A stretch of 64,000 bases of DNA from Streptomyces sindenensis (GTDB lineage: Bacteria; Actinomycetota; Actinomycetes; Streptomycetales; Streptomycetaceae). The position numbers and the translations under genes are program-made. Positions within the stretch are counted from its first letter, which is position 1; every line of letters starts with the position of its first letter. The notes under the pieces are model-generated. The model was not told the DNA's origin. It searched no databases and was given only the letters and a program-made list of their open reading frames with translations. Location: the NCBI RefSeq assembly GCF_014649035.1, contig NZ_BMSG01000004.1:124001-188000 (forward strand), given 5' to 3'. Below, piece after piece: positions 1 through 8,395 of the stretch.

Positions 1-2
1 TC

Positions 3-743
3 TTCGTCCTCGCGTACGGCTCCTACTCCTGGCCGGCCGTCGGGCACCGGCTGCTGGAGACCCTGGTGGGGGCCGCCGTGGGCATCGCCGTGAACGCCCT
101 CGTGCTGCCGCCGGTCCACGCCCAACACGTCCGCGGACTGGCGTCCGCCCTCCCGCGCGACAGCGCACACCTGCTGCGGGACATGGCCGACGGCATGGTG
201 GACTACGACGCACCGCGGGCCGAACAGTGGCACCGCAGCGCCCGGGACCTGCTCGCCGCGCTGTCGGAGCTGTACGTCGGACGAGGGTGGGACTCCGAGA
301 GCTTCCGGCTCAACCCCGGCCGCCGCCTCCGTCGCTGGACCCCCGCTCCGTCCTCCGACTGGGACATCCTCTGGGCCCAGGTGGCGAACCGGCTGCTCGC
401 CCTCACCCTCACGCTCTGGGAGACCGCCTCCGAGGACCGCGGACTGCCCCGCCCCCTGGGCCGCGCCCGGGACGAGATCGGGCGGCTCCTGTCGGCAGCG
501 GCGGAGGCGTGCGAAGCGTACGAGTCCCTCATGGCCGACGGTACGGACCAGGAGCAGCGCGACCGGCGGGACTCCGCACTGGCCGACGCCCGGCAGGCCC
601 TGGTCGCCGTGAAGAGGCACCTGCACGGCCAGAGCCCCGACGCCGGAGCCGCACTCGGCAGCCTGATCGCCGACTGCCACGCCCTGCTGGACGACCTCAC
701 GCCCGACGGGGGAGACGCCGAAGCCGGTGAACAGCACGTTTGA
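3..743 (+). CDS. C-terminal part of an aromatic-acid-exporter/FUSC-like membrane protein (5' end outside window)
   Basis: The reading frame is open from base 3 with no start needed, so the gene begins upstream of the window. The first visible residues (FVLAYGSYSWPAVGHRLLE, then VGAAVGIAVNALVLPP) form the end of a hydrophobic, probably membrane-spanning segment. About 200 mostly helical cytoplasmic residues follow, rich in Ala, Leu, Arg and Glu. This pattern, a last transmembrane helix ending in a V-LPP-like turn before a helical tail, is typical of ArAE/FUSC aromatic-acid exporter proteins of actinobacteria. The stop lies 75 bases before the next gene. The family call rests on a short membrane segment only, so it is moderate; substrate cannot be told. 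Confidence 0.6.
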   Translation, partial: FVLAYGSYSWPAVGHRLLETLVGAAVGIAVNALVLPPVHAQHVRGLASALPRDSAHLLRDMADGMVDYDAPRAEQWHRSARDLLAALSELYVGRGWDSESFRLNPGRRLRRWTPAPSSDWDILWAQVANRLLALTLTLWETASEDRGLPRPLGRARDEIGRLLSAAAEACEAYESLMADGTDQEQRDRRDSALADARQALVAVKRHLHGQSPDAGAALGSLIADCHALLDDLTPDGGDAEAGEQHV

Positions 744-818
744 CACCGGGTATGCGCGGTACTCCCAGCACGGCCGGTCCGGCCCCGCCCCCTTCCCCGT
801 ACCGCCTTTGGAGGAGAA

Positions 819-1628
819 ATGTCCGACGCCACCGGGCTGAGCACCCCCGTCGCCCTGGTCACCGGGGCGGACTCGGGCATCGGCAGAGCGGTCGCCGTGA
901 AGCTCGCGCGGCAGGGCATGGACGTGGGCATCACCTACCACCGCGACCGGCAGGGCGGCGAGGACACCGCCGCCGAAGTCCGCGGCGCCGGCCGGCGTGC
1001 CGCCGTCGCCCGGCTGGACCTCACCGAGCTGCCGGGCGCCGCCGAGGTGGTGGACGCCCTGGCGGACGAACTGGGCAGGCTCGACGTCCTCGTCAACTGT
1101 GCGGGCACCGGCACGTCCACCCGGTTCCTCGACCTGGACCACGCCACGGTCCAGCGAGTGATCGACGTGGACCTCATCGGCCCGTTCCTCTGCTCGCAGC
1201 GTGCGGCCCGCCGCATGATCGCCCAGGGAGACGGGGGGCGGATCGTGAACATCACCTCGGTGCACGAGCACCAACCGCGCGTGGGCGCCGCCCCCTACTG
1301 CGCCGCGAAGGGCGGCCTCGGCCTGTTGACGCAGGTGATGGCCCTGGAACTGGCCGAGTACGGCATCACGGTGAACGCCGTCGCTCCCGGTGAGATCGCC
1401 ACGCCCATGACGGGCCAGGAGGACACGGACGTGGGGAGCGTGGACCGGCCGGGCATCCCGCTCGGCCGCCCCGGCGACGCCCGCGAGGTCGCCTCCGTGG
1501 TCGCCTTTCTCGCCGGACCCGACTCCTCGTACACCACCGGCGCCTCCTGGACGGTGGACGGCGGAATGCTGCGGATGGGCCCTCAGGCAGGGTCCCACCT
1601 GCGCTCCGACGCGTGGCGTCGTCCCTGA
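819..1628 (+). CDS. SDR-family oxidoreductase (3-oxoacyl-ACP reductase/glucose dehydrogenase type)
   Basis: A 269-residue classical short-chain dehydrogenase/reductase. The nucleotide-binding motif TGADSGIG is at residues 15-22, the NCAG motif at 93-96, and the catalytic Ser147, Tyr160 and Lys164 (YCAAK) are all present, so it should be an active NAD(P)-dependent enzyme. The C-terminal half ends with the usual VAFLAGPDSSYTTG and VDGG segments, followed by a short Arg-rich tail that is not part of the fold. The ATG follows GGAGGAGAA with good spacing. The substrate cannot be deduced; genes like this often work in general stress or polyol metabolism. It is not obviously in an operon with the following gene, which is on the other strand. 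Confidence 0.88.
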   Translation: MSDATGLSTPVALVTGADSGIGRAVAVKLARQGMDVGITYHRDRQGGEDTAAEVRGAGRRAAVARLDLTELPGAAEVVDALADELGRLDVLVNCAGTGTSTRFLDLDHATVQRVIDVDLIGPFLCSQRAARRMIAQGDGGRIVNITSVHEHQPRVGAAPYCAAKGGLGLLTQVMALELAEYGITVNAVAPGEIATPMTGQEDTDVGSVDRPGIPLGRPGDAREVASVVAFLAGPDSSYTTGASWTVDGGMLRMGPQAGSHLRSDAWRRP

Positions 1629-1748
1629 CCGCGCGACCGGACGGCCCGCTTCCGTTCCCGTACCCACCGACGCCGGGCGCCGCCCCAGGGGGCTTCGCCG
1701 CGCCCCCGGCCGACCGCCGCGCCGAGAACCAGCACCACGCCTGAGCCG

Positions 1749-1949
1749 CTACGGGTGGTCCGGACGCTCCTCCGGCGGAACTCCGCCCCCGGGGCCCCCG
1801 CCCTTGCTGCCATCCTTGTCCGTCCCGTGCGCGCGTGCTCCGGGCCCGCTGCGGGTCTCCGGCTGTCGTGCCTTCATCTCGGCGCTGTCCTGCGGTGTTG
1901 CCCCGCCCTTGTCACTGCGCCGCTGTTCCGGCTGTTGCGGGTTCGACAT
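1749..1949 (-). CDS. Small Gly/Pro-rich hydrophilic protein of unknown function
   Basis: A 66-residue polar protein beginning MSNPQQPEQRRSDKGG, with a Gly-rich stretch (KGGGPGGGVPP) near the end. It has no hydrophobic segment and is probably disordered. An in-frame GTG lies nine bases further upstream, but AGGGAG directly abuts that GTG and sits at normal distance from the ATG, so the ATG at 1949 is chosen. It is divergent from the FAD-Rieske gene. I do not recognise a domain; small charged proteins of this sort are common and conserved in Streptomyces. The clear ribosome binding site is the main support. Confidence 0.5.
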   Translation of the reverse strand: MSNPQQPEQRRSDKGGATPQDSAEMKARQPETRSGPGARAHGTDKDGSKGGGPGGGVPPEERPDHP

Positions 1950-2160
1950 CGTGATCACTCCCTACCGGTGGTTCGCTGCACCCTCCGGGTCCCCGGGAGG
2001 CGCTGCGCCAAACACCACTGTTCTGCCGCGACCCCTTCGCCAACCACCAACCACCCGCCCACCCGCCCGCCTGCCTGTCGGCGGGGCGTTTGGCGTTCGG
2101 CAGCCGTGGTACCCGGCGGCACCAGAACAGCTCGCGCACCCTAGGTGGGGAGAACACACC

Positions 2161-3726
2161 ATGGCCGTCCCCCGTTCCTTCTCGGGGCTCGAGGAGTCCT
2201 ACTGGATGGAGACCGCGCCTCTCCCCGACCACCCGCGCCTCACCGAGGACATCGAAGTGGACGTCGCCGTGGTGGGCGGCGGCATCGCGGGCCTCAGCAC
2301 GGCTTGGGAGCTGGCCCGGGCAGGGCGGAGCGTCGCCGTGCTGGAGGCCGACCGCATCGCTTCCGGGGTCACCGGCTACACCACGGCGAAGGTGTCGGCG
2401 CTGCACTCGCTCGTGTACGACCGCCTGCGGCGGACCCGGGGCGCCGAGGCGGCACGGCTCTACGCGAGGTCGCAGTTGGACGCGGTGGAGCGACTGGTGG
2501 CGATCGCCGACGAGTTGGACGTCGACTGCGATCTGGAACGGGTGAGCGCCTATTCCTACGCGGCCGGGCCCGACTCGCGCGATGCCGTGGAGGCGGAGGC
2601 CCGGGCCGCCGCCGATGCGGGCCTGGACGTTTCGTTCGTCACCCGGACGGAGCTTCCCTTCCCGGTCGCGGGCGCGGTCCGGCTCGACGGACAGGCCCAG
2701 TTCCACCCACGTAAATACCTTGCCGCACTGGCCGAGGACCTGGGGGAACGGGGCGGCCTCATCCACGAACGCACCCGGGTCACCGGCCTTTCCGAGGGGC
2801 AGCCGTGCCGGCTGACGACGGAGGAGGGGCGGCAGGTGGTCGCCCGCGACGTGGTCATCGCCACGCACTACCCGGTCTTCGACCGTGCCCTGCTCTTCGC
2901 GCGGCTCTCGCCCCGGCGGGAGCTGGTGGTGGCCGCCCCGGTCGCTGCCGACGAGGCCCCGCGAGGCATGTACATCACCGAGGACGAGGGAAAGCGTTCG
3001 GTGCGTACGGCACCGCTCGACGAGGGCCGTCGCTTGCTGATCGTCACCGGGGAGAGCTTCACGCCGGGAACGGGCGATCCGCGGGAAGGCTTCGAGCGTC
3101 TCGACGCCTGGATGCGGGAACGCTTTCCGGTGGGCCCCACGGCATACCGGTGGGCTGCCCAGGACAACGACCCCAGCGATACGGTGCCCCTCGTGGGCCC
3201 CTTCCACGCCGGGGCCCGGCATACGTACGTGGCGACCGGGTTCGGAGGCTGGGGCATGACCGGCGGCATCCTCGCCGGCCGATTGCTCACGTCCCTGATC
3301 ACCGGTTCCGGCGATTCTGCTGCCTGGGCGGAGCTGTACGACCCGCGGCGCCTCGCGGACGTGCTCCGCGAGGCCCCCGCGCTCCTGCGGCAGCAGACCG
3401 ACGTGGCCAAGCACTTCGTGGGCGACCGGATGCGAGTGACGCACGTCGACTCGGTCGACGAGATCCCCCCGGGTACAGGTGCGGTCGTACGGGTTAAGGG
3501 GCGGCGCTGCGCCGTTCACCGTGGCGAGGACGGGACGCTGCGGGCGGTATCCGCGCGATGCACTCATCTCGGCTGCCTGCTCTCCTTCAACGACGCGGAA
3601 ACGACCTGGGAGTGCCCGTGCCACGGATCCCGGTTCGCCACTGACGGTGCGGTGCTCCAGGGGCCGGCGACACGGCCCCTGGAGCAGCTGGACGTCACCG
3701 GTGAATCGGGGGAGGAGACCGCCTGA
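2161..3726 (+). CDS. FAD-dependent oxidoreductase fused to a C-terminal Rieske [2Fe-2S] domain
   Basis: A 521-residue fusion. Residues about 34-400 form a DAO/GlcD-like flavoprotein: the FAD-binding motif is VVGGGIAG (residues 37-44), and a typical C-terminal FAD segment (YVATGFGGWGMTGG) lies near 355-370. Residues about 430-515 are a Rieske domain with cluster ligands Cys467/His469 (CTHLGC) and Cys485/His488 (CPCHGS); Cys472 and Cys487 fit the disulfide pair seen in bc1-type Rieske proteins. The start ATG follows GGTGGGGAG; the open frame extends 119 codons upstream but that part has no protein-like composition. This architecture is known in actinobacteria and other soil bacteria, and is thought to pass electrons between flavin and cluster; the substrate is unknown. 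Confidence 0.85.
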   Translation: MAVPRSFSGLEESYWMETAPLPDHPRLTEDIEVDVAVVGGGIAGLSTAWELARAGRSVAVLEADRIASGVTGYTTAKVSALHSLVYDRLRRTRGAEAARLYARSQLDAVERLVAIADELDVDCDLERVSAYSYAAGPDSRDAVEAEARAAADAGLDVSFVTRTELPFPVAGAVRLDGQAQFHPRKYLAALAEDLGERGGLIHERTRVTGLSEGQPCRLTTEEGRQVVARDVVIATHYPVFDRALLFARLSPRRELVVAAPVAADEAPRGMYITEDEGKRSVRTAPLDEGRRLLIVTGESFTPGTGDPREGFERLDAWMRERFPVGPTAYRWAAQDNDPSDTVPLVGPFHAGARHTYVATGFGGWGMTGGILAGRLLTSLITGSGDSAAWAELYDPRRLADVLREAPALLRQQTDVAKHFVGDRMRVTHVDSVDEIPPGTGAVVRVKGRRCAVHRGEDGTLRAVSARCTHLGCLLSFNDAETTWECPCHGSRFATDGAVLQGPATRPLEQLDVTGESGEETA

Positions 3727-4127
3727 GTGCGAGCGTCTCCGTGAGGACCGTCGCACGGTTCTCGTCCCCCGCCCCGACAAGGTGGTGTTGACGACCGACG
3801 GGGTCACCACGTCGGCCCCGGCGGACTCCCGCCGCCCCGCCGGAGAGGCGTGCGACGCCCCGTACCGCTTGCGCTCCCGGGCGGACCGGCCGCACCTACC
3901 CCGACCGGACGGTGTTCGACCTCGACGCGTCGGACGACGGCTGAACTCTTGCGGGCAGTGTGGTCGGCCGGGGCACCCCATCCGGCGGCGGGAGCTGCCG
4001 GCGGTGGAATCCCCGCGGCCGAAGTGGGTGCGGGAATGCCGGGCAGGCAGTCGTGAGGCGGGCCGGCGAAAGCCGAAGGACCGCCGCATGGGCAGTCAGA
4101 ACTCCCCGTGGGTGAACGGAAGTTCCC
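3727..4127. other. 401-bp intergenic stretch without a recognisable gene
   Basis: Lies between two converging genes (the FAD-Rieske gene and an SDR). Short open frames exist on both strands but none has a ribosome binding site, a GC-position pattern or a sequence I recognise. No strong terminator hairpin was seen. Confidence 0.5.
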
Positions 4128-5117
4128 CTACGAGCTGGTGCGCGGCCCGGGCTCGTGCTGATTGGCCTGGCGCACCGCCCGGTCGTTGCGCGCGCTGCCC
4201 CAGGCGCGGACGATCTTCGCGATCGGGTTGCGCGGCTCTCCGGCCTCGGCGCCCTGGCGCAGGGGGCCCGGACCCGACGCGGACGGCAGGAGCCGGGCCG
4301 CGACGCCGCTGAGCCGGGTCGTCAGGGCCGGCGCCACGCCGTGCGCGAGCTGGGCTGCCTTGGCGGGCGCGGTGAGTACCAGCCGGGCACGCCGCTGGAT
4401 GACCGCGTCGACGATCCTGCGGGCGGCCCGCTCGGCGTCCATCGACAGCAGCGGAGCGCCCGCCGCCGTGCTGAACCAGCCGAACTCGGCAGCCGTGTCT
4501 CCGCCGAACTCGGCCTGCCGGTGCGATCCGGTCCGCATCAGTCCCGGATGGACGGCGGTGACGCTCACACCGGAGGCGGCCGCCTCGGCGTGCAACCCCT
4601 CGGCGAGCGCCCCGACCGCTGCCTTGGCGCACGAGTAGGGCAGCAGATGCGGAACGCCGAGCAGACCGCCGACCGACCCGACGAGGCCGAGACGGCCCCG
4701 GGTCTCCTTGAGGTACGGCAGCGCTTCCAGTGAGGTGTGCAGAGCGCCGTAGAACATGGTGTCCATGGCGTCACCGAACTCCGCCGCGCCCACCGCCTCC
4801 ACGGGCGCGACCTGGATGACCCCGGCGTTGGCGATCACGAGGTCGAGGCCGTCCCGCTGATGGACCTCCCGCACCAGGTCACGTACGGCCACACGGTCAC
4901 GTACGTCGCACACGGCGGTACGCACGGCAGCCCCGGTCTCCTCGCGCAGCTGAGCCGCCGCCCGCTCCAGTTCGCCGGCGTCCCGGGCGGCGATGGTCAC
5001 GACGCACCCCCGCTCCGCCAGTTGCCGGGCCAGGAACAGCCCGAGGCCCCGGGAACCGCCGGTGACCAGGGCCCCCGGGCCCTTGGTCCGCTGAGGAAGG
5101 CGGGTGCGGATGGTCAT
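4128..5117 (-). CDS. SDR-family oxidoreductase with C-terminal extension
   Basis: A 329-residue short-chain dehydrogenase/reductase. It has TGGSRGLG at residues 19-26, ANAG at 96-99 and the catalytic triad Ser148, Tyr161 and Lys165. After the core (about 245 residues) there is a tail of some 80 residues, as in SDRs of the DltE/YqjQ-like group that act on lipid or ketone substrates; the tail ends in polar, low-complexity sequence. The ATG at 5117 follows AAGGG with about 8 bases of spacing; the 42 codons of open frame upstream have no matching start signal. It is divergent from the 51-residue membrane protein at 5316. The substrate is unknown. Confidence 0.82.
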   Translation of the reverse strand: MTIRTRLPQRTKGPGALVTGGSRGLGLFLARQLAERGCVVTIAARDAGELERAAAQLREETGAAVRTAVCDVRDRVAVRDLVREVHQRDGLDLVIANAGVIQVAPVEAVGAAEFGDAMDTMFYGALHTSLEALPYLKETRGRLGLVGSVGGLLGVPHLLPYSCAKAAVGALAEGLHAEAAASGVSVTAVHPGLMRTGSHRQAEFGGDTAAEFGWFSTAAGAPLLSMDAERAARRIVDAVIQRRARLVLTAPAKAAQLAHGVAPALTTRLSGVAARLLPSASGPGPLRQGAEAGEPRNPIAKIVRAWGSARNDRAVRQANQHEPGPRTSS

Positions 5118-5315
5118 CTCATTGCCCTTCTGCCGTGCGCTCGGCGGGTGAGGGCCGACGCCGTGGAGCGGATGTGCCTCGAGTGCCCACGCCCCGCCGC
5201 CCGTAACGCCCCGCCGCGAACCAAGGCTGTGGGGTGATCGCACCGCCCCTGTTGTGGGCTGGTCCCTTCGAGGTCAGACTGTTAGACGCGGGGGGTGTGT
5301 CTGATCGGAGGCATC

Positions 5316-5471
5316 ATGATCATCCTCGGCCTCATACTTCTCATCATCGGCTTGATCGCCGGTATCGGCGTTCTGTGGACCATCGGCATCATCCTGGTCG
5401 CTGTCGGTGCGGTGCTCTGGGTTCTAGGAGCTGTGGGGCACGCGGTAGGAGGACGTCGCCACTACTGGTGA
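5316..5471 (+). CDS. 51-residue hydrophobic membrane protein (DUF6131-like)
   Basis: The ATG is preceded by CGGAGG at 5-base spacing and opens a 51-codon frame ending in TGA. The product begins MIILGLILLIIGLIAGIG and contains two hydrophobic segments (roughly residues 1-17 and 20-40) separated by a short turn, then the basic tail GGRRHYW. This is the size and layout of the tiny two-helix membrane proteins found in many copies in Streptomyces (DUF6131 type). Third-codon positions are strongly G/C. No function is known. It stands alone between two genes on the opposite strand. Confidence 0.8.
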   Translation: MIILGLILLIIGLIAGIGVLWTIGIILVAVGAVLWVLGAVGHAVGGRRHYW

Positions 5472-5697
5472 CCACGTTCCGCCAGGAGGGAAGGTCGCGT
5501 TCGATCCCCGCCGCGTTCGCCGACCGGCTCCGTGCGGCGACCCCGGCCCCCGGGCTGTGCGACTCGGGCCCCTGGCGCCTCACCGCCGAACCCACCTCGC
5601 GCAACGCCGGCCTTCACGCGACGGGCCTGCTCGTCAGGCATGTCCACCGGACGGTTGCACACCGCGATCCCCGCTGCTTCATGTGAACGGGGCCGTC

Positions 5698-6078
5698 TCA
5701 GCGAACCCGAGCTCGATCCGACGCCAGGCCGACCACCGCGCAGAGCGCTCCCCAGCCTCCCGCGACCGCCGCGGCTTTGCGGCGGGCGGCCGGATCGGGG
5801 AGTTGCGTGCCGAAGAGCACCGCGTCGCCGAGATCGGCCACGACCCGGCAGGCGGTCGCCGCTTGCCGAACGGAGCGGTCCTTCGCGGCCATCATGGTGA
5901 GGCCGATCGCGGCATCCCGAACACCCATGGCCCGGATCAACAGGGCGGCAGGGGCCGGGACGGACCCGTCCTCATCGCCCAGGCCGCACGGACGGGCCAT
6001 CAAGGCCGGACGCACGAGAACCCCCACACCGTAGGCAGCGGTCGCCGCGCCCACCCATCGCACCAGGCCGGCTTCCAC
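5698..6078 (-). CDS. Small integral membrane protein, DUF4267-like
   Basis: A 126-residue protein with a GTG start preceded by AAGGAGG at 5-base spacing. It begins MEAGLVRWVGAATAAYGVGV and has about four hydrophobic helices; the central part reads IRAMGVRDAAIGLTMM, the conserved stretch typical of DUF4267-type membrane proteins often found beside regulators or SDRs. There are no catalytic motifs. Its neighbours are on other strands or far away, so it is probably a monocistronic gene. Function unknown. Confidence 0.72.
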   Translation of the reverse strand: MEAGLVRWVGAATAAYGVGVLVRPALMARPCGLGDEDGSVPAPAALLIRAMGVRDAAIGLTMMAAKDRSVRQAATACRVVADLGDAVLFGTQLPDPAARRKAAAVAGGWGALCAVVGLASDRARVR

Positions 6079-6304
6079 GGCATCCTCCTTGGATTCGGAC
6101 TACCCGCGTTCGATGGACCACGGGTTCCCGGCGGCCCCTCATCCGACACCTCGGTACGCGCATGTGGCGGACTCGGCGGCCGGTCTCCACGCACCGGCAC
6201 CGCAGGCTGCCCTGAACGGACGGGTTCTGACGAGTGAGGCCGGACTGACCGCGCCCCGCCATTCGGCACCCGCCCGGGCCGTTGCCCTGGGCCGTTCCTC
6301 CAGG

Positions 6305-7042
6305 TCAGGCAGGTGCGAGGAGGCAGAACTCATTGCCTTCCGGGTCGGCCAGGACGGTCCAGTGGATCGCGGACTGGTCGATGCCGGGGTCGGTGGCGCC
6401 CAGGGAGCACAGTCGGGCCGCCTCGGCTGCGGGGTCGTCACCCGGGTAGGGGCGGACGTCGAGGTGGACGCGGTTCCACCCGCTCTTGGTGTCGGGGGTG
6501 CGGATGAACTCCAAGTAGGGTCCGACGCCCTTGGCGGAGCGCATGGTCGCGCAGTCGTCGGTGACCTCGTGCAGCGTCCAGTCCATCGCCTCGCCCCAGA
6601 ACCGGGCCATTTCCCGAGGAGCGGTGCAGTCGACCACGACCGCGGCGATCGGCCCAGTGTCCCGGTAGACCGGGCGGGGCTCCAGGACGCAGAACTCGTT
6701 GCCCTCCGGGTCGGCCATCACCGTCCAGGGGACGTCGCCCTGTCCCACGTCGACGGGCGTCGCGCCGAGGCTCTTCAGACGGGCGACCAGCTCCTCCTGA
6801 TGGGCGGTCGAGGTGGTGGCCAGGTCGAGGTGCACGCGGTTCTTGACCGTCTTGGGTTCCGGGCGGGCGATGATGTCGACGCAGACGGCCTCGGGGCCGG
6901 GGTAGGTGAAGCCCACGGGTTCGAGGTTGGTCACCCCGGGCCCCTCGCTGTCGATACCCCAGCCGAGCGCCTCCGCCCAGAACCGCCCGAGCGCGGCGTC
7001 GTCATGGGCCTTCATGTTGATCTGCACGAGTCGTGTCGCCAT
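6305..7042 (-). CDS. VOC-superfamily protein with two glyoxalase-like domains
   Basis: A 245-residue protein made of two related halves. Each ends with the same signature: VMADPEGNEFCVL near residue 115 and VLADPEGNEFCLL near residue 235; the HLDL/HLDV and Glu positions expected of the vicinal-oxygen-chelate fold are visible in both halves (NRVHLDLA, NRVHLDVR). Such tandem glyoxalase-like proteins are common in actinobacteria and often of unknown substrate. The open frame continues far upstream only because it runs antisense through the insertion element; the chosen ATG begins MATRLVQINMKA, the usual start of the family. The IS481 target duplication lies only 9 bases upstream of this ATG, so the native promoter has been separated from the gene. 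Confidence 0.85.
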   Translation of the reverse strand: MATRLVQINMKAHDDAALGRFWAEALGWGIDSEGPGVTNLEPVGFTYPGPEAVCVDIIARPEPKTVKNRVHLDLATTSTAHQEELVARLKSLGATPVDVGQGDVPWTVMADPEGNEFCVLEPRPVYRDTGPIAAVVVDCTAPREMARFWGEAMDWTLHEVTDDCATMRSAKGVGPYLEFIRTPDTKSGWNRVHLDVRPYPGDDPAAEAARLCSLGATDPGIDQSAIHWTVLADPEGNEFCLLAPA

Positions 7043-7057
7043 GCCGCAGATCCTAGG

Positions 7058-8108
7058 TGTATTGATCACGAGCGTTGTTAACGCCGGCCGGGCTTGATCA
7101 TGGCGAAGACCTCCGGTGTGGTGGAGGTGTCGAGTCTTCACCGCACGGAGGTCTTCGTGTCCCACCGTAATGCCCGGCTGACCGTTCATGGCAGGCGAAT
7201 CCTGGTCGATCGCGTCCTCGGCGGGCGGCCAGTCGCTCATGTGGCAGCCGAAATGGGCGTATCGAGGCCTACCGCCCATAAGTGGGTCCGGCGTTGGCGC
7301 GCGGAGGGCGAAACGGGCCTGGCCGACCGCTCCAGCAGGCCCCGTCACACACCGCACCGCACCCCACGGGCCGTCGAGGCCCGGGTCTGCGACCTCCGCA
7401 GGACCCGCAAGCTCGGCCCCGCCCGCATCGGCCCGGTCCTGGGCCTGCCCGCCTCGACCGTGCACCGGATCCTGACCCGCCACCGGCTGAACCGGCTGTC
7501 CTGGATCGACCGTCCCACCGGCACCCCGATCCGCCGCTACGAACGCGACCGGCCCGGCGAGCTGATCCACATCGACGTGAAGAAACTCGGCCGGATCCCC
7601 GACGGCGGCGGTCACAGGACCCTGGGCCGCCAGGCCGGCCGCGCCACCCGCGGCAACATGGGCTTCGACTACATCCACTCCGCCGTCGACGACCATTCCC
7701 GCCTCGCCTACAGCGAGATCCACCCCGACGAGAAAGCCGCGACCTGCGCGGGCTTCCTCACCCGCGCAGCAGCCTTCTTCCACGCCCAGGGCATACCCCG
7801 CGTCGAGCGGGTCCTGACGGACAACGCCTGGGCCTACCGCAAAGGCCTGGCCTGGAAGAACGCCCTCGCCGGCCTCGGCGCCACCGGCAAATTGACCCGG
7901 GCCTACCGGCCCCAGACCAACGGCAAGGTCGAACGCTTCAACCGAACCCTGCTCGACGAATGGGCCTACATCCGGCCCTACACCTCGAACACCGAGCGAG
8001 CCGAAGCCCTGGCAGACTTCCTCCACACCTACAACCACCACCGCTGCCACACCGCACTCAACGGACACCCGCCCATCAGCCGCGTCAACAACCCTCCGGG
8101 TCAATACA
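7058..8108 (+). mobile_element. IS481-family insertion sequence, complete, with 6-bp target duplication CCTAGG
   Basis: The element is 1051 bp. Its ends are imperfect inverted repeats beginning TGTATTGA, matching at 22 of 27 positions (7058-7084 versus the reverse complement of 8082-8108). Both sides carry the hexamer CCTAGG (7052-7057 and 8109-8114), which fits the NCTAGN target duplication known for IS481. One transposase gene fills it. The last sense codon lies inside the element but the TAG stop is supplied by the target duplication. Confidence 0.9.
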
Positions 8109-8113
8109 CCTAG
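7157..8113 (+). CDS. IS481-family transposase
   Basis: A 318-residue transposase starting at a GTG with GGAGG five bases upstream (product MSHRNARLTVHGRR); a TTG further upstream has no ribosome site. The N-terminal third is a helix-turn-helix (VAAEMGVSRPTAHKWVRRW) followed by a second DNA-binding region. The rve/DDE core shows Asp140 (LIHIDVKKLG), Asp222 (VLTDNAWAY) and Glu259 (NGKVERFNRTLLDEW). The frame is intact and should be active. Its TAG stop codon is formed by the right-hand CCTAGG target copy, so the exact C-terminus depends on where the element has inserted. Confidence 0.92.
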   Translation: MSHRNARLTVHGRRILVDRVLGGRPVAHVAAEMGVSRPTAHKWVRRWRAEGETGLADRSSRPRHTPHRTPRAVEARVCDLRRTRKLGPARIGPVLGLPASTVHRILTRHRLNRLSWIDRPTGTPIRRYERDRPGELIHIDVKKLGRIPDGGGHRTLGRQAGRATRGNMGFDYIHSAVDDHSRLAYSEIHPDEKAATCAGFLTRAAAFFHAQGIPRVERVLTDNAWAYRKGLAWKNALAGLGATGKLTRAYRPQTNGKVERFNRTLLDEWAYIRPYTSNTERAEALADFLHTYNHHRCHTALNGHPPISRVNNPPGQYT

Positions 8114-8145
8114 GTCCTGTCGTCGAACTGCCGTCTGCCGTGCGA
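8113..8145. repeat. Terminal-repeat remnant of another element, shared with 62140-62172
   Basis: Begins GGTCCTGTCGTCGAACTGCC and matches the left arm of the 62.1-kb inverted-repeat element at 32 of 33 positions. It directly abuts the right-hand CCTAGG of the IS481 insertion, so the IS481 element landed exactly at the border of an older element end. The approximately 250 bases that follow up to 8395 hold no gene that I recognise. Confidence 0.7.
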
Positions 8146-8395
8146 TCTCGCTTTCGGTACGGTGCGCAGCTTGGTCCGGCCGTCGAGCCCCTCGCGCAGG
8201 ATGCCGGACTGCCCGGTGCCGGACGGTCTCGCCGAAGTACCCGGCCTCTGCGAAGCGCATGACAACCAGCTCCACACCGGGCGGGGCAGCCGGACGTTAC
8301 GCGTCTGCGACAAGGGGTACCCCTGTGCGTACGAAACGACGAGAAGGACGCAACGGCGGACAAAACGGCCGCGACGCACACGGAACGAGGATCAC

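Noticed and set aside
1912..4089. Minus-strand 725-codon frame opposite the FAD-Rieske gene
   Set aside because: No domain motif; composition is that of an antisense frame, and it would cover a real gene with clear cluster ligands.
3727..4127. Short open frames in the 401-bp gap
   Set aside because: No start signals and no protein-like composition on either strand.
5462..5662. Small minus-strand frame (66 residues) after the DUF6131-like gene
   Set aside because: No ribosome site, no recognisable family, and several alternative frames are open in the same place.
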